Counted from the first letter of the stretch, positions 1 through 11,704 are shown. The stretch: DNA of 64,000 nucleotides from Schistocerca nitens (GCF_023898315.1 NC_064623.1:18551140-18615139); one strand, 5' to 3'. Notes: generated by a model not told the origin, from the letters alone. Numbers and translations are program-made.

Positions 1-88
1 CAGGTCTAGTATAATATATTTGTCCAATGAATACCCGATTGTCGTCTGCATTTCTTCTTGGTGTAGCAATTGTAATGGCCAGGAGTGT
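1..88 (+). mobile_element. Tc1 family copy A, 3' end only
   Basis: The terminal inverted repeat (reads outward as ggtgtagcaattgtaatggc) and about 50 bp of subterminal sequence match the right ends of the copies ending at 7256, 34482 and 62740. The rest of the element lies outside the window. No coding part is present. Confidence 0.85.
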
Positions 89-1260
89 GTAATATACCCA
101 TGCCCAAGAATCAATGTAGTCGAACCTTTAATGCTCCGTCATACTTGCAGACAATATTCAGTACTGCTAGTGATTAGTCCTGCTCATCTAATTGCCCCTT
201 CTTTTCCTTTCTTTTGTTATGGAGAGAGATCCCTGTTATTTCCTGCAGCCTTGAAGGCTTTCCAGGTGGCTTGTGCAACACAGAAATTTTCTTGAGATTA
301 TTATTATTATGGATCATAAAGTGTTAAGATCTGAAAGCTGTCCTCCAGTGCTGATAACAGATATGGAATTCGCTGTTGTCCATCTCAACACAGCAGGCGA
401 TCGGAGGCTGGCATAGATGGCAGAAGGACTTCTTTTGGAAAGATAACATGTGAAGCCAGGAATAGCTGCCAGAGCATTTAAGTGAGAGACCGGCTGTTTC
501 TCTGTGGTCACACAATGAGTGAATGTTCATTTAAAACCCAAGTGATTGGGTTTCTGACTGTCTTACAATAATTATTTCCGTATAAGGCGTGTTTTCCCGT
601 AGGCCTCTGTGTAAGCCCTTCGGCTCACCTTGTTTATAAATCTGAGAGAGAGATTTTATAGCTTCTTCCCCACGCTAGACCATCGTTGGTTAACCAGGGG
701 TATATTACGCTTACGCAGAAAACTATTGTTAGTAGGAACTTGCCAGGTCTGCTGCAAGTAGCTGGCGAAAAACAGAATAGTTTCAAATAGTTAAGTCAGA
801 TGACACTTTCTCTCAGCCAACCGATGACAGAACACTTGCTGTTTTGAGGCACGTTTGATGCTGAAGTGTAGCCTAACAGAGGTCTAAATTAGAACTGAGT
901 ACAGAGAATTTACAGCAGTTTTTGCTGCCGTCTTCCACAGTTACTCCATAGAAGACTGGTGAAAACGAGCTACCCTTGCGATCACCGAGTAGAGGGGATT
1001 GCGCAGCTAGTCAGCTTTCATGTGGTTTTAACTGAACAGTTTCAACGTTTGTAGCTAGCTGGTTTGTTCCATTATGCACTTCGATGAATCTACTGGTGTT
1101 CGTACTTATTTTTCCTGGTTCTTTCTTTAACTACTAACCATTCTTACAGCCATTGGCCTTATCTATGGTATAGCTTCACGTTATGCTTTCACGTGTCCAC
1201 CCACCTGTGCCACTCTAGATTTAATAGCTACAGTCCTTTTTCGATGGTTTATGGATGTTT
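89..1260. other. Stretch without a recognisable gene
   Basis: No repeat family, RNA gene or credible coding region was recognised. Short open frames around 314-530 lie on both strands of the same DNA and show no family resemblance. Confidence 0.5.
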
Positions 1261-2696
1261 GTTGTTGTGGTCTTCACTCCTGAGACTGGTTTGATGCGGC
1301 TCTCCATGCCACTCTATCCTGTGTAAGTTTCTTCATCTCCCAGTACGTACTGCAGCCTACATACTTCTGAATCTGCTTAGTGTATTCATCTCTTGGTCTC
1401 CCTCTACGATTTTTACACTCCACGCTACCCTCCAGTAGTAAATTGGTGATCCCTTGATGCCTCAGAATATGTCCTACCAACCGATCCCTTCTTCTAGTCA
1501 AGTTGTACCACAAATTTCTCTTCGCCCCAGTTCTATTCAATACCTCCTCATTAGTTATGTGATCTAACCATCTGATCTTCAGCGTTCTTCTGTAGCACCA
1601 CATTTCGAAAGCTTCTATTCTTGTCTAAACTATTTATCGTCCACGTTTCACTTCCATACAAGGCTACACTCCACACAAATACTTTCAGAAACGACTTCCT
1701 GACACTTAAATCTATAACCGATGTTAACAAATTTCTCTTCTTCAGAAACGCTTTCCTTGCCATTGCCAGTCTACATTTTATATCCTCTCTACTTCGACCA
1801 CCAGCAGTTATTTTTCTCCCCAAATAGCAAAACTCATTTACTACTTTAAGCGTCTCATTTCCTAATCTAATTCCCTCAGCATCACCCGATTTAATTCGAC
1901 TACATTCCATTATCCTCGTTTTGCTTTTGTTGATGTTCATCTTCTATCCTCCTTTCAAGACACTATCCATTCCGTTCAACTGCTCTTCCAGGTCCTTTGG
2001 TGTCTCTGACAGAATTACAATGTCATCGGCGAATCTCAAATTTTAATTTCTTCTCCACGGAATTTAATTCCTACTCCTAATTTTCTTTTGTTTCCTTTAC
2101 TGCTTGCTCAATATGCAGATTGAATAACATCGGGGAGAGGCTACAACCCTGTCTCACTCCCTTCACAACCAGTGCTTCCCTTTCATGTCCCTCGACTCTT
2201 ATAACTGCTTTCTGGTTTCTGTACAAATTGAAAATAGCCGTTCGCTCCCTGTATTTTACTCCTGACACCTTCAGAATTTGAAGAGAGTATTCCAGTTATC
2301 TTTGTCAAAAGCTTTCTCTAAGTTTACAAATGATAGAAACGTAGGTTTCCTTTCCTTAAGCTATCTTCTAAGATAAGTCGGAGGGTTATTATTGCCTCAC
2401 GTTTCCAACATTTCTACGGACGCCAAACTGATCTTCCCCGAGGTCGGCTTCTACCAGTTTTTCCATTCGTCTGTAAGGAATTCGTGTTAGTATTTTGCAG
2501 CTGTGACTTATATAAACTGGTAGTTCGGTAATTTCCACATCTGTCAACACCTGCTTTCTTTGGGATTGGAATTATTATATTCTTCTTGAAGTCTGAGGGT
2601 ATTTCGCCTGTCTCATACATCTTGCTCACCAGATGGTAGAGTTTTGTCAGGAATGGCTCTCCCAAGGCTATCAAGAGTTCTAATTCATGTGACAAT
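1261..2696 (-). pseudogene. RTE-like LINE (subfamily I), 5'-truncated, copy L1
   Basis: Reading the minus strand from 2696 to 1261 gives the reverse transcriptase (fingers at about 2695-2414 with the IIIPIPKKAG block, thumb at 2268-2077 with GVRQGCSLSPMLFNL) and the C-terminal region (YLGRKIT, SETWTINS, RMLKIRWLDH). The product would be the LINE reverse transcriptase used for target-primed insertion. Several frameshifts separate these blocks, the FADD segment near 2040 is disrupted, and the endonuclease half is missing. The 3' end has the complement of the gaagaccacaacaacaa tail shared with copies L2 and L5. It abuts a different LINE on the opposite strand at 2697. Confidence 0.88.
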
Positions 2697-3530
2697 CAAA
2701 CAAGGTAACGCGGGGCTGAGAGTGAAACGTAACGGAAACACTCTTTGCCACAACAAGTACCCTAAGTACCTAGGTGTCAGTGTTGACCGCACCCTTTCAT
2801 ATAGAAAACATCTTCAAAATACTGCTGCCATGATAAAAAACTTGTAACAATATTATTCAGCAATGGTGTGGAATAACATGGGGAGCTTCAGCAGATACCT
2901 TGCGCACATCATCCATTGCGCTGGTCTTCTCAGCAACCGAGTACTGTACCCGGCGTGGCTAAACAGCTGCCAAACCAACTTGATCGAAATCCAGTTGGAC
3001 TACGCTACGCCATTAACAACTGTGGCAATCCGACCAACACCGACTTATTGGTTTCCTCTGCTGAGCAACGCCCATCCAATCCGCAGAAGCGAGGCCTTGC
3101 TTTAGGAATACCGCAAGCTACAGGACAACCTGGAATTTCCGATGCAGGAAGACACACCACGTTTACGACGAAGTTGACTCCGTTCAAGAAACCCACCATT
3201 ACAGCAAATATAACAGCTAGAAGCCAGTAATACCGGGGTGAGAGACCCGCGGGACCAGAGCTGCCAACTGATTGAAAACCCTGAGGAGTTTGCATGGTTA
3301 CGAAAGTGATGCTGCTGGCACAGATCTCGACAGGGAACTGTGGGTCTAACTGAACACAGCTCTCACTGGGCATGGCCGATGCGCTGACTCTCTTTACAAA
3401 TTGGGTGCTACAGAGTCTCTATGGTGCTCCCATCCAGACAGTCAAGCACATTAGAGATGAACGCCCCTTGACTTCATACCAGGGCAGCTGGAGCGACCTC
3501 ATGAAAGCTGATGATACGGGTCTTATGTGG
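2697..3530 (+). pseudogene. Jockey-like LINE reverse transcriptase, C-terminal remnant
   Basis: The plus strand encodes the post-palm part of a Jockey-type RT. It has a YLGVSVDRTLSYRKHL block at 2750-2820, then the typical WGA-like and AEYC-like blocks in shifting frames to about 3110, the EYRKLQDN stretch at 3105-3135, and a final zinc-knuckle-like tail with an HPDSQAH-type block near 3430-3450. Many frameshifts and stops make it non-functional. Its 5' boundary is the junction with L1 and its 3' boundary is a SINE beginning at about 3533. The clade assignment rests on motif recognition only. Confidence 0.7.
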
Positions 3531-3532
3531 AT

Positions 3533-3705
3533 TAGGTAGCCGCGTGATCTGAGGCGTCTTGTCACAGTCGCCCCCCCCCCCCTCTCTCTAGGAGATTCGA
3601 GTCTTTCCTCAGGCATGGGAGTGTGTGTTGTCCTTAGCGTAAGTTAGTTTAAGTAGTGTGTAAGCTTAGGACCTAACCACAAATTGCCAAAATTGAGCCA
3701 TACGA
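3533..3705 (+). mobile_element. tRNA-derived SINE, type B
   Basis: The tRNA-like head has an A box (tagccgcgtgatctgaggcg) and a B box (gattcgagtcttt). The body (gtgtgtgttgtccttagcgt, aagtagtgtgtaagctta) matches the minus-strand copies at 36585-36772 and 54003-54200. A poly-C run interrupts the head at about 3570, and about 35 bp of the body is missing relative to those copies. Confidence 0.8.
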
Positions 3706-4497
3706 ATAAATAAATACATCGTTCGCCAAGTTACAGTCAGCCAAATGTTATCACCGAGCTGTACGTGATCAAGGACTGTTTACTTATTTCTGGTTATGAT
3801 CCTTACGCAGTTCACTGTAATAGTTTTGGTAACAACAAGATTGCAGTACATCGTCAGGAGACGCCCGTTTAAACAGAACAACTGCTTCCTGCAGATGAGC
3901 TGCGAAATTTATAATGTTTCTTGTGATTGTGTTCCTGCAAAGGATAACAGCAATTTTAGTGCTCTCGAAATGTCTACTTTGTGCATCCTGCAAGAAATTG
4001 ACAGGCATTTGTAACATTGTATCCGAAATTATTGTTCGTTGCCCTGTTGTCAACAGCTGAAATGTCAGCACGTAATATCCTGCTGAGAGAAGTACTCAGT
4101 CGCATTTGCAGCACGTGTCTCTATGAAGATGAGTAGCAACGTCAATGGCTGCAGACTTACAGCACCCCAGATCCCGAGCATAAAAAAACGTACTTTGTTT
4201 CAGACTAAGAAGTGACTGCGTTTGCTCATTTTAATACCATTTTCTACACAGTGAGTACTTGCTTAGCCCACTTGTAATTTTTATCAGTACTAATTGCATG
4301 TCTGAGCAAACAGTATCAGCTTTGTTGATCAGCATGTCATTGTTTTGGGGCAGTCAATTTTACGAATCACACTTAAAAGTTTGACAAATATAGTATCTAA
4401 TTTATCTACTTCAGTTGCATCTCGTGATGTTGTCTGGCACGACAAAAGGTTGCTGGAGTAAGACAGAAGTGAAAATGAAAGATAATTAATGTCATGA
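3706..4497. other. Stretch without a recognisable gene
   Basis: AT-rich sequence with no family I could name. Opposing open frames of 72 and 95 codons at 3784-4071 overlap on both strands and look incidental. The last bases (4488-4497, aatgtcatga) are the target duplication of the next SINE. Confidence 0.5.
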
Positions 4498-4696
4498 AAA
4501 TCGTTCAGATGGCTCTAAGCACTATATGACTTAATATCTGAGGTCATCAGTCCCCTAGACTTAGAACTATTTAAGCCTAACTAACTTAAGGATATCACAC
4601 ACATCCACGCCCGAGGCAGGATTCGAACCTGCGACCGTAGCAGCAGCGCGGTTCTGGACTGAAGCGCCTAGAACCGCTCGGTCACAGCGGCTGGCT
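4498..4696 (-). mobile_element. tRNA-derived SINE, type A, with target duplication
   Basis: On the minus strand the head carries box A (about tgaccgagcggttc) and box B (ggttcgaatcc), followed by the body that ends in the complement of gttcagatggctc. It is flanked by aatgtcatga (4488-4497) and aatgtcctga (4698-4707), nine of ten bases identical, which indicates retrotransposition. Confidence 0.9.
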
Positions 4697-4790
4697 AAAT
4701 GTCCTGATCAGTCTATAAATATTCCCTATAAATTTACAGATTTGGAGTTATACAGCAGCACTGTCATTGTTTTGAACTGGGTTTGAAAGA

Positions 4791-4993
4791 AAAATGGTTC
4801 AAATGGCTCTCAGCACTATGAGACTTAACATCTGTTGTCATCAGTCCCCTAGAACTTACAACTACTTAAACCTAACTAACCTAAGGACATCACACACATC
4901 CATGCCCGAGGCAGGATTCGAAACTGCGACCCTAGCGGTCACGCGGTTCCAGACTGAAGCGCCTAGAACCGCACGGTCACACCTGCCAGCGGT
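4791..4993 (-). mobile_element. tRNA-derived SINE, type A, with target duplication
   Basis: This is a second copy of the same family only about 95 bp from the previous one and in the same orientation. Box B and the atgcccgaggcaggattcga region are clear. Direct repeats tttgaaaga at 4782-4790 and 4994-5002 flank it. Confidence 0.9.
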
Positions 4994-5002
4994 TTTGAAA
5001 GA

Positions 5003-5870
5003 GTTCACTTTATTCTTGTCCGGAAATCTGTAACATGCGATGTCATAGGTTCACGTGAGCGCAGATTCGGGAAACGTCCTTTTACAGACAAGTTTCATTT
5101 TGTGGGCACAATGTGGGAGCAGCCAGAAGACACAGAATACGAACATCTTCGTACGAGACGCTCACACAGCAGCACGTAGACGGGCAGTTTTGGTTGAGAC
5201 CACAAATTCCGTAACGCAGTGCTTTGCCGATACCTTTGGCACCTTCCCCAGTGGAGGTCGGTCGCCCGTCGGAAGGGGGCGCCCATAACTCGCGTTATGA
5301 ACTTCCGCAAACACGTGCTGTGCGGCCCGAGAATAATAAAGACGCGTTGGCGCGCCGTAAGTCAGGCGTAATTGGTCCAACAGGTGGGTAGTTGGGCGCC
5401 AAGACAGCAGGGGGCAGGCGGAGCGGCCAGCCCGTGAGGTGACGTCTCCCGTGGTCTTGAGTGGTCTGCCCAGGTGCGCGAGCCCACACGTCTCCCGACA
5501 CATCGGCGCGTCTTGCGTGTGTCTCTCTGGTGTCCCTGAAGACGTGGGCGTGTGCAGAAAATGGAGAACATCGTACGACCTCCGAAGCAGAACGTTATGT
5601 GGCGACGTTTGCTGCCCGACGTGTCCACTCACACGACGGGAAAACGATGGGTAATACCTAAAAGTCTATAAATGGGTCTTTATACAGTTTACCACCTCCG
5701 GAAACGACGGAGGAAGGAAACATACAGCCTACATATGTTAACAATACCTCATTTCTGAAAATTATGGCACAAGAAAATGTGTGGAAATCGACCGAGGTAA
5801 TATCGTGTGGGACCTCCATTATCCCGGCAACAACTAGACATGGCATGGACTCAAGTTGTTGGAAGTCTTA
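5003..5870. other. Partly GC-rich stretch without a recognisable gene
   Basis: About 5215-5650 is clearly richer in G+C and CpG than its neighbours, with overlapping open frames on both strands, none resembling a known family. It could be a single-copy CpG-rich segment (promoter or exon) or part of an uncharacterised repeat. From 5724 to 5778 lies a short motif (ttctgaaaattatggcac) that also occurs near 8301 and 10603. Confidence 0.4.
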
Positions 5871-5872
5871 TA

Positions 5873-7256
5873 CACTACCGGCCATTAAAACTGATACACC
5901 ACGAAGATGACGTGCTACAGACGCGAAATTTAACCGACAGGAAGAAGATGCTGTGATATGCAAATGATTAGCTTTTCAGAGCATTCACACAAGGTTGGCG
6001 CCGGTGGCGACATCTACAACGTGCTGACATGAGGAACGTTTCCAGCCGATTACACGTACACAAACAGCAGTTGACCGGCGTTGCCTGGTGAAACGAAGTC
6101 GTGATGTCTCGTGTAAGGAGGAGAAATGCGTATCGTCATGTTGCAGCCTATCGCGATTGCGGTTTATCGTATCGCGACATTGCTGCTCGCGTTGGTCGAG
6201 ATCCAATGACTGTTAGCAGAATATGGAATCGGTGGGTTCAGGAGGGTAATACGGAACACCGTGCTGGATCCCAGCGGCCTCGTATCACTAGCAGTCGAGA
6301 TGACAAACATCTTATCTGCATGGCTGTAACGGATCGTGCAGCCACGTCTCTATCCCTGAGTCAACAGATGGGGACGTTTCCAAGACAACAACCATCTACA
6401 CGAACAGTTCGACGACGTTTGCAGCAGCATGGAATATCGGATCGAAGACCAATGCTGCGGTTACCCTTGACGCTGCATCACAGACAGGAGCGCCTGCGGT
6501 GGTGTACTCGACGACGAACCTGGGTGCACGAATGGCAAAACGTCATTTTTTCGGATGAATCCAGGATCTGTTTACAGTATCATGATGGTCGGATCCGTGT
6601 TTGGCGACATCGCGGTGAACGCACATTGGAAGCGTGTATTCGTCACCGCCATACTGGCGTATCACCCGGCGTGATGGTTTGGGGTGCTATTGGTTACACG
6701 TCTCGGACATCTTTTGTTCGAACTGACAGCACTTTGAACAGTGGACGTTACATTTAAGATGTGTTACGACCCGTGGCTCTACGCTTCATTCGATCCCTGC
6801 GAAATCCTACATTTTAGCAGGATAATGCACGGCCGCATGTTGCAGATCCTTTACGGGCCTTTCTGGATACAGAAAATGTTTCGATTGCTGCCGTGGTCAG
6901 CACATTCTCCAGATCACTCACCAATTGAAAACGTCTGGTCAATGGTGGCCGAGCAACTGGCTCGTTACAATACGCCAGTCACTACTCTTGATGAACTGTG
7001 GTATCGTGTTGAAGCTGCGTGGGCAGCTGTACCTGTACACGCCATCCAAGCTCTGTTTGACTCAATGCCCAGATGTATGAAGGCCGTTATTACGGTCAGA
7101 GGTGGTTGTTCTAGGTACTGATTTCTCAGGATCTATGCACCCAAAGTGCGTGAAAATGTAATCACATGTCAGTTCTAGTATAATATATTTGTCCAATGAA
7201 TACTCGTTTATCACCTGCACTTCTTCTTGGTGTAGCAATTTTAATGGCCTGTAGTG
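5873..7256 (+). mobile_element. Tc1 family copy B, both ends present
   Basis: It starts with cactaccggccattaaaac and ends with the inverse ttttaatggcctgtagtg. Both ends are flanked by the TA dinucleotide (5871-5872, 7257-7258) expected for Tc1/mariner insertion. Its length of about 1.38 kb is that of a full element. The transposase inside is frameshifted. Confidence 0.92.
6101..7121 (+). pseudogene. Tc1 transposase, frameshifted (copy B)
   Basis: A DDE transposase would bind the inverted repeats and catalyse cut-and-paste transposition. The N-terminal half shows a helix-turn-helix (YRDIAARVGRDPMTVSRIW), a basic linker, a second HTH-like block (RTVRRRLQQHG) and the first catalytic Asp in FSDESR. 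The frame breaks near 6755, after RTDSTLNSGRY. The rest continues in another frame, with the second Asp block (consensus QQDNA) degraded near 6820, then WSAHSPDHSPIENVW carrying the catalytic Glu and the LDELWYRVEAAW tail. The beginning also lacks about 24 bp compared with copy F (VSDFDKGRI block absent). Expected full length is about 340 residues; this copy cannot make it. Confidence 0.9.
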
Positions 7257-7258
7257 TA

Positions 7259-8166
7259 AATTTTCGATGGGATTCATGTCGGGCGTCGTGGATAGCCAAA
7301 TCATTCTATCGAACTGTGCAGAATGTTCACGAAACTAATCGCCAGCAGTTGTGGCTTTTGACCGGTGCATTGTCACCCACAAAAATCCCATCGTTCAGTG
7401 GCTGAAAACTGTCTCCAACTAGCCGAGTATAACCATTTCCATTGGTTCAGTTGGACCAGAAGACCCAGTCTGTTGTATGTAAACACAGCCCATAGAAGTT
7501 TGGAGCCGCCATCAGTTTGAACTGCGCCTTATTGACGACTTAGGCCCATGGCTTCGTGGGGTGTGCGCCACATTCGAACCACGCCATCAGCTCTTACCAA
7601 CCGCAATCGGGACCCGTCTGACCAGGCCATGGTTATCCAGTGGTCTGTATGTGAGACACGCTGCAGGCGATGTCGTGCTGTTAGCAAGGACACTCTTGTC
7701 GGCCATCCGCTGCTATAGCCCATTGACGCCAAATTTCGCCGCACTGTCCTAATGCGTACGTTCGTCGTACGTCTCACATTGATTTCTGCTGTTACTTAAC
7801 GTGGTGTTACTTGGCTGCTAGCACTGACCACTGTACGCAACCGCCGATGCTCTCTGTCGTTGTGAGAGGTAATGCCTCAAACTTGGTAATCTCGCCACAC
7901 TCTCTTCACTGTGGATCTCAGAATATTGAATTTCTTAACGATTTTCGAAATGAAATGTCCCGTGCGTCTTGCTCCAACTACCATGCCACGTTCAGCGTCT
8001 GTTAATTCCCATCGTGAGGCAATAATCAAGTTGGAAATCTTTTCCCATGAATCACCTGAGTGCAAATGAGAGCTGCACTGCCTTTTTATGCCTTGTGTAT
8101 GCGATACAACGACTATATTTTTATGGGCATATCGCTATCCCATGATTTCGTCACCTCAGTGCAGTG
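7259..8166 (-). pseudogene. Tc1-like transposase of a second family, truncated
   Basis: Read on the minus strand from about 8166, the sequence begins with a Tc1-type end (cactgaggtgacgaaatcat), followed by an N-terminal HTH (8065-7877, WELTDAERGMVVGARRTG and STVKRVWRDYQ). A second HTH block and basic region follow at 7777-7529 (NVRIRTVRRNLASMG). Stop-ridden middle sequence leads to TTPDMNPIEN at about 7300-7270, the third catalytic block with the Glu. It is cut at 7258 by the right end of Tc1 copy B, so its own left terminus is missing. It is a decayed DNA transposon unrelated in sequence to copies A-F apart from the common superfamily fold. Confidence 0.8.
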
Positions 8167-8472
8167 TGCAATGGTGCGTAGTACCCAAATGCCGAGAAAT
8201 GAGGCTTCATACGTTCAGTCACGAATAGGCTATTGCAACAGCTCGAGAATTGACGCAGGAAGAATACATAACGCCTACATTCGTAAGCGATAAGTTCTTT
8301 CTGAAAATTATGGCACGAGTAAATAATGTGTGTGTAGATACACTACTGGCAATTAAAATTACTACACCAAGAATAAATGCAGATGATAAACGGGTATTCA
8401 TTGGACAAATATATTATACTAGGACTGACATGTGATTACATTTTCAAGCAATTTGGGTGCATAGATCCTGAG

Positions 8473-8706
8473 TAAAAATGAAATGAAATGTCGTGTGGCT
8501 AGGGCCTCCCGTCGGGTAGACCGTTCGCCTTGCGCAGGTCTTTCGAGTTGACGACCTGCGCGTCGATGTGCATGAAATGATAATGATTAGTACAACACAA
8601 CACCCAGTCCCTGAGCGGAGAAAATCTGCGACCCAGCCGGGAATCGAACCCGGGACCTTAGGATTGACATTCCGCCACGCTGACCACTCAGCTACCGGGG
8701 CCGGAC
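8473..8706 (-). mobile_element. tRNA-derived SINE, type C, nested in Tc1 copy C
   Basis: Minus strand: box A (tagctgagtggtcagc), box B (gggttcgattcccgg), then a unique body and a 3' end rich in attt. The perfect 10-bp direct repeat agatcctgag (8463-8472 and 8707-8716) belongs to the Tc1 target, so the SINE arrived after the transposon. Confidence 0.93.
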
Positions 8707-8719
8707 AGATCCTGAGAAA

Positions 8720-9749
8720 TCAGTACACAGAACAACCACGTTTGGCTGTAATAACGGACTTGATACGCCTGGGCATTGAGTCAAACAGGGCTTGTATGGC
8801 ATGTACTGGTACAGCTACCCATGCAGCTTCAACATGATACCACAGTTCATCAAGAGTAGTGACTGGCATATTGTGACGAGCAAGTTGCCCGGCCACCACT
8901 GACCAGACGTTTTCAATTGGTGAGAGATCTGGAGAATGTGCTGGCCAGGGCAGCAGTCGAACATTTTCTGAATCCAGAAAGGCCCGTACAGGACGTGCAA
9001 CATACGGTCGTGAATTATCCTGCTGAAATGCAGGGTTTCGCAGGGATCGAATGAAGGGTAGAGCCACGGGTCGTAACACATCTGAAATGTGACGTTCACT
9101 GTTCAAAGTGCCGCCAATGCGAACAAGAGGTGACCGAGGCGTGCAACCAGTGGCACCACAAACCATCACGCCGGATGATACGCCAGTATGGCGGTGACGA
9201 ATAAACCCTTGCAACGCGATGTCACCAAACACGGATGAGACCATCATGATGCTGTAAACAGAACCTGGATTCATCCAAGAAAATGACGTTTTGCCATTCG
9301 TGCACCCAGGTTCGTCATTGAGTAGACCATCGCAGGCGCTCCTGTCTGTGGTGCAGCGTCAAGGGTAACCGCAGCCATGGTCTCCGAGCTGATAGTCCAT
9401 GCTGCTGCAAACGTCGTCGAACTGTTCTTGCTGATGGTTGTTGTCTTGCAAACGTCCCCATCTGTTGACTCAGGGATCGAGATGTGGCTGCACGATCCGT
9501 TAGAGCCATGCGGATACGATGCCTGTCATCTCGACTGCTAGTGATACGAGGCCGCTGGCATCCAGCACGGCGTTCCATATTACCCTCTTGAACTCAACGA
9601 TTCCATATTCTGCTAACAGTGATTGGATCTCGACCAACGCGAGCAGCAATGTCGCGATACGATAAACCGCAATCACGATAGGCTACAATCCGACCTTTAT
9701 CAAAGTCGGAAACGTGATGGTACGCATTTCTCCTCCTTACACGACGCAT
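8720..9749 (-). pseudogene. Tc1 transposase, decayed (copy C)
   Basis: The minus-strand start codon at 9749 begins the same protein as in copy F (RRNAYHHVSDFDKGR). Frames then shift. The DNA-binding half is open at 9578-9315 (SQQMGTFARQQPSARTVRRR). The catalytic half is open at 9274-8720 and contains FQQDNS (second Asp), PAHSPDLSPIENVW (third acidic residue, Glu) and LDELWYHVEAAW. The first catalytic Asp near FSDES is lost to a substitution around 9275-9285. It is a DD34E-type enzyme remnant of a cut-and-paste transposon. Confidence 0.88.
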
Positions 9750-9980
9750 CAATACAACGTTTCACCAGCCAACGCCGGTCAAATGCTGTTTGTGTATGAG
9801 AAATCGGTTGGAAACATTCCTCATGTCAGCACGTTGCAGGTGTCACCACCGGCGCCAACCTTGTGTGAATGCTCTGAAAAGCTAATCATTTGCATATCAC
9901 AGCATATTGTTTCTGTTGGTTAAATTTCGTCTGTAGCACGTCATCTTCGAGGTGTAGCAATTTTAATGGCCAGTAGTGTA

Positions 9981-10545
9981 TAAAACGTATTAAGGTGCTG
10001 TGCAAACCTGTTAACGAAATTAATTTTGTGCCAAGAGCAAACGTTGGTTAATTTAGCTCGTGGCAGATCTGTGTCACGTCATTAGTCCTGGTTAAATTGT
10101 CTTCAGTATGTACATCGAAAAATGTGAGGAATTGTGCGCTAATAAGCAAATTCTGTTGATGTACGAGTACATCACTTTTCAACCGCTAGCAGATGCTGAT
10201 AAATATTTTTTTTATTTGCTACTGGTTTTATAGTTCAGTTCTTCTTCTGCTAACATAAAGTTTGGAAACTAGCTGCTATCTGTTAGACTTCAACCTGAGT
10301 TTCAAGAAAAGCGTATGTGTGCCACCAGCTGTACCTTTGTACTCTCATGTCCAGAAAAAAACAGAAAACCTTGAACGAGTAGAGGCAGGACTTCATATAA
10401 ACAGGAGATGTACATTAGTATGTTCTGCAGAAATGATTAGAATTTGAACCATTTCGGCCGGCGGGTTCCGGGTCAACATGGATATTGCGGCGCAACACCA
10501 GTTATCTATAGGATCTGCTTGGGGCTCTCGTTGTCACTATAAACC
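9981..10545. other. Stretch without a recognisable gene
   Basis: AT-rich, with no repeat family or credible coding frame recognised. Confidence 0.5.
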
Positions 10546-10559
10546 GAAGCTAACGGATC

Positions 10560-11335
10560 AGTGCGACTTGAGCAAACGTCTACATTCGTAAGCGATAAGA
10601 TACTTCTGAAAATTATGGCACGTGCCAACAACAACACCAACAGTGTCGACCGTATGGCTGTGGCGCACCATACTGCACCTGCAGCAGCAGTTCGAACAGC
10701 GGCTGGTATCACAGTCACACAATCAACTGTTACAAATCAGTTACTTCAAGGACAGCTCCGAGCCGTAGAGTGCATGCGGTGACCCCAAACCACCACCATT
10801 TGCGACTTCAGTGGCGTGAAGCGCGATCTCGTTGGATTTTCTGATGAACAGTGGTTGTGCCTCGCTGACAGGAGGAGGCCAGTTGGGTGCCTGAAACCGC
10901 CTGTCTGCAGCCTGGACAGGCTGGACCTGCACCTGGAGCTGTGGTCTGCGGTGCGATTTCATACGGCAGCAGGACAACTCTCGCGGTTATCCCAAGCGCA
11001 CCTTGGCTACAGATTTGTGCGTCAGTCTGGTGATTCCACCTGTTGTGCTGCCATTCAAGAACAGCATTCCAGGGAGTGTTTTCAACAGGATAACGCTCAC
11101 CGACATACAGTGTTGTAGTCCAAAATGCTCTACAGTGTGTCGATATGTTGCCTCGACCTCGGCCCTGTCTCCAGTGGAGCACATATGGGTCACGAGCAGA
11201 CCACAGCACCAGTGTCAACCACAACCAATCACAAAAATCCCTGTATTGGTCGACCACATTCAACAGGGAGTGAACAGCATGGCAGAAACTGACATCCTTC
11301 ACGTGTACAACAAACTGCATGCGCTTTAGAATTCA
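10560..11335 (+). pseudogene. Tc1-like transposase, third family, heavily decayed
   Basis: Plus-strand blocks appear in the correct Tc1 order but in different frames: an HTH-like segment (QSTVTNQLLQG) near 10720, HHLRLQWREARSRW with a degraded first Asp block (FSDEQWLCLAD) at 10795-10870, FQQDNAHRHT at 11080-11105 with the second Asp, LSPVEHIWV at 11170-11190 with the Glu, and a C-terminal helix region (VNSMAETDILHVYN). The upstream motif at 10574-10625 (cattcgtaagcgataag then ttctgaaaattatggcac) resembles sequence at 8275-8320. No clean inverted termini were found. Confidence 0.72.
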
Positions 11336-11700
11336 ACATTCTAACGGTTACGCCGGTTACTGACGTACCAGCGTTTCACATGTACAATGACGTATCTCGC
11401 GCGTACATAAACCAGTGATGCTGCAGTGTTAATCGTTTAAATATGTCACTTAGGCAAATGTATTTCTGAAATTTCATTACTTTACCTTAATTACTTTTGG
11501 TACCACCATTTTTCCCTCGGTGTAGTTACTGGCAACGTACACTACATTCATATTAAATGACTTCATTTCATTTGTATGTAATTACACTGTTCGACATGGG
11601 TTCTATTTCTGATATTAAAGTATGTGCTTCTAGACCATTTTACCGTGGGAAATTCAAATATGTAAACCAAATATCGTTGTCAGGGATACTTTTTATGTAA

Positions 11701-11704
<4 letters not shown>

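Larger units (their letters stand above)
8341..9978 (-). mobile_element. Tc1 family copy C, interrupted by a SINE
   Basis: Inverted termini cactactggcaattaaaatt and aattttaatggccagtagtg are flanked by TA at 8339-8340 and 9979-9980. After subtracting the 234-bp SINE and one copy of its 10-bp duplication, the length is about 1.39 kb, the full length for this family. Confidence 0.93.

Noticed and set aside
5162-5632. 156-codon minus-strand frame in the GC-rich segment
   Set aside because: Overlapping long frames occur on both strands as expected for GC-rich DNA with few stops; no motif was recognised.
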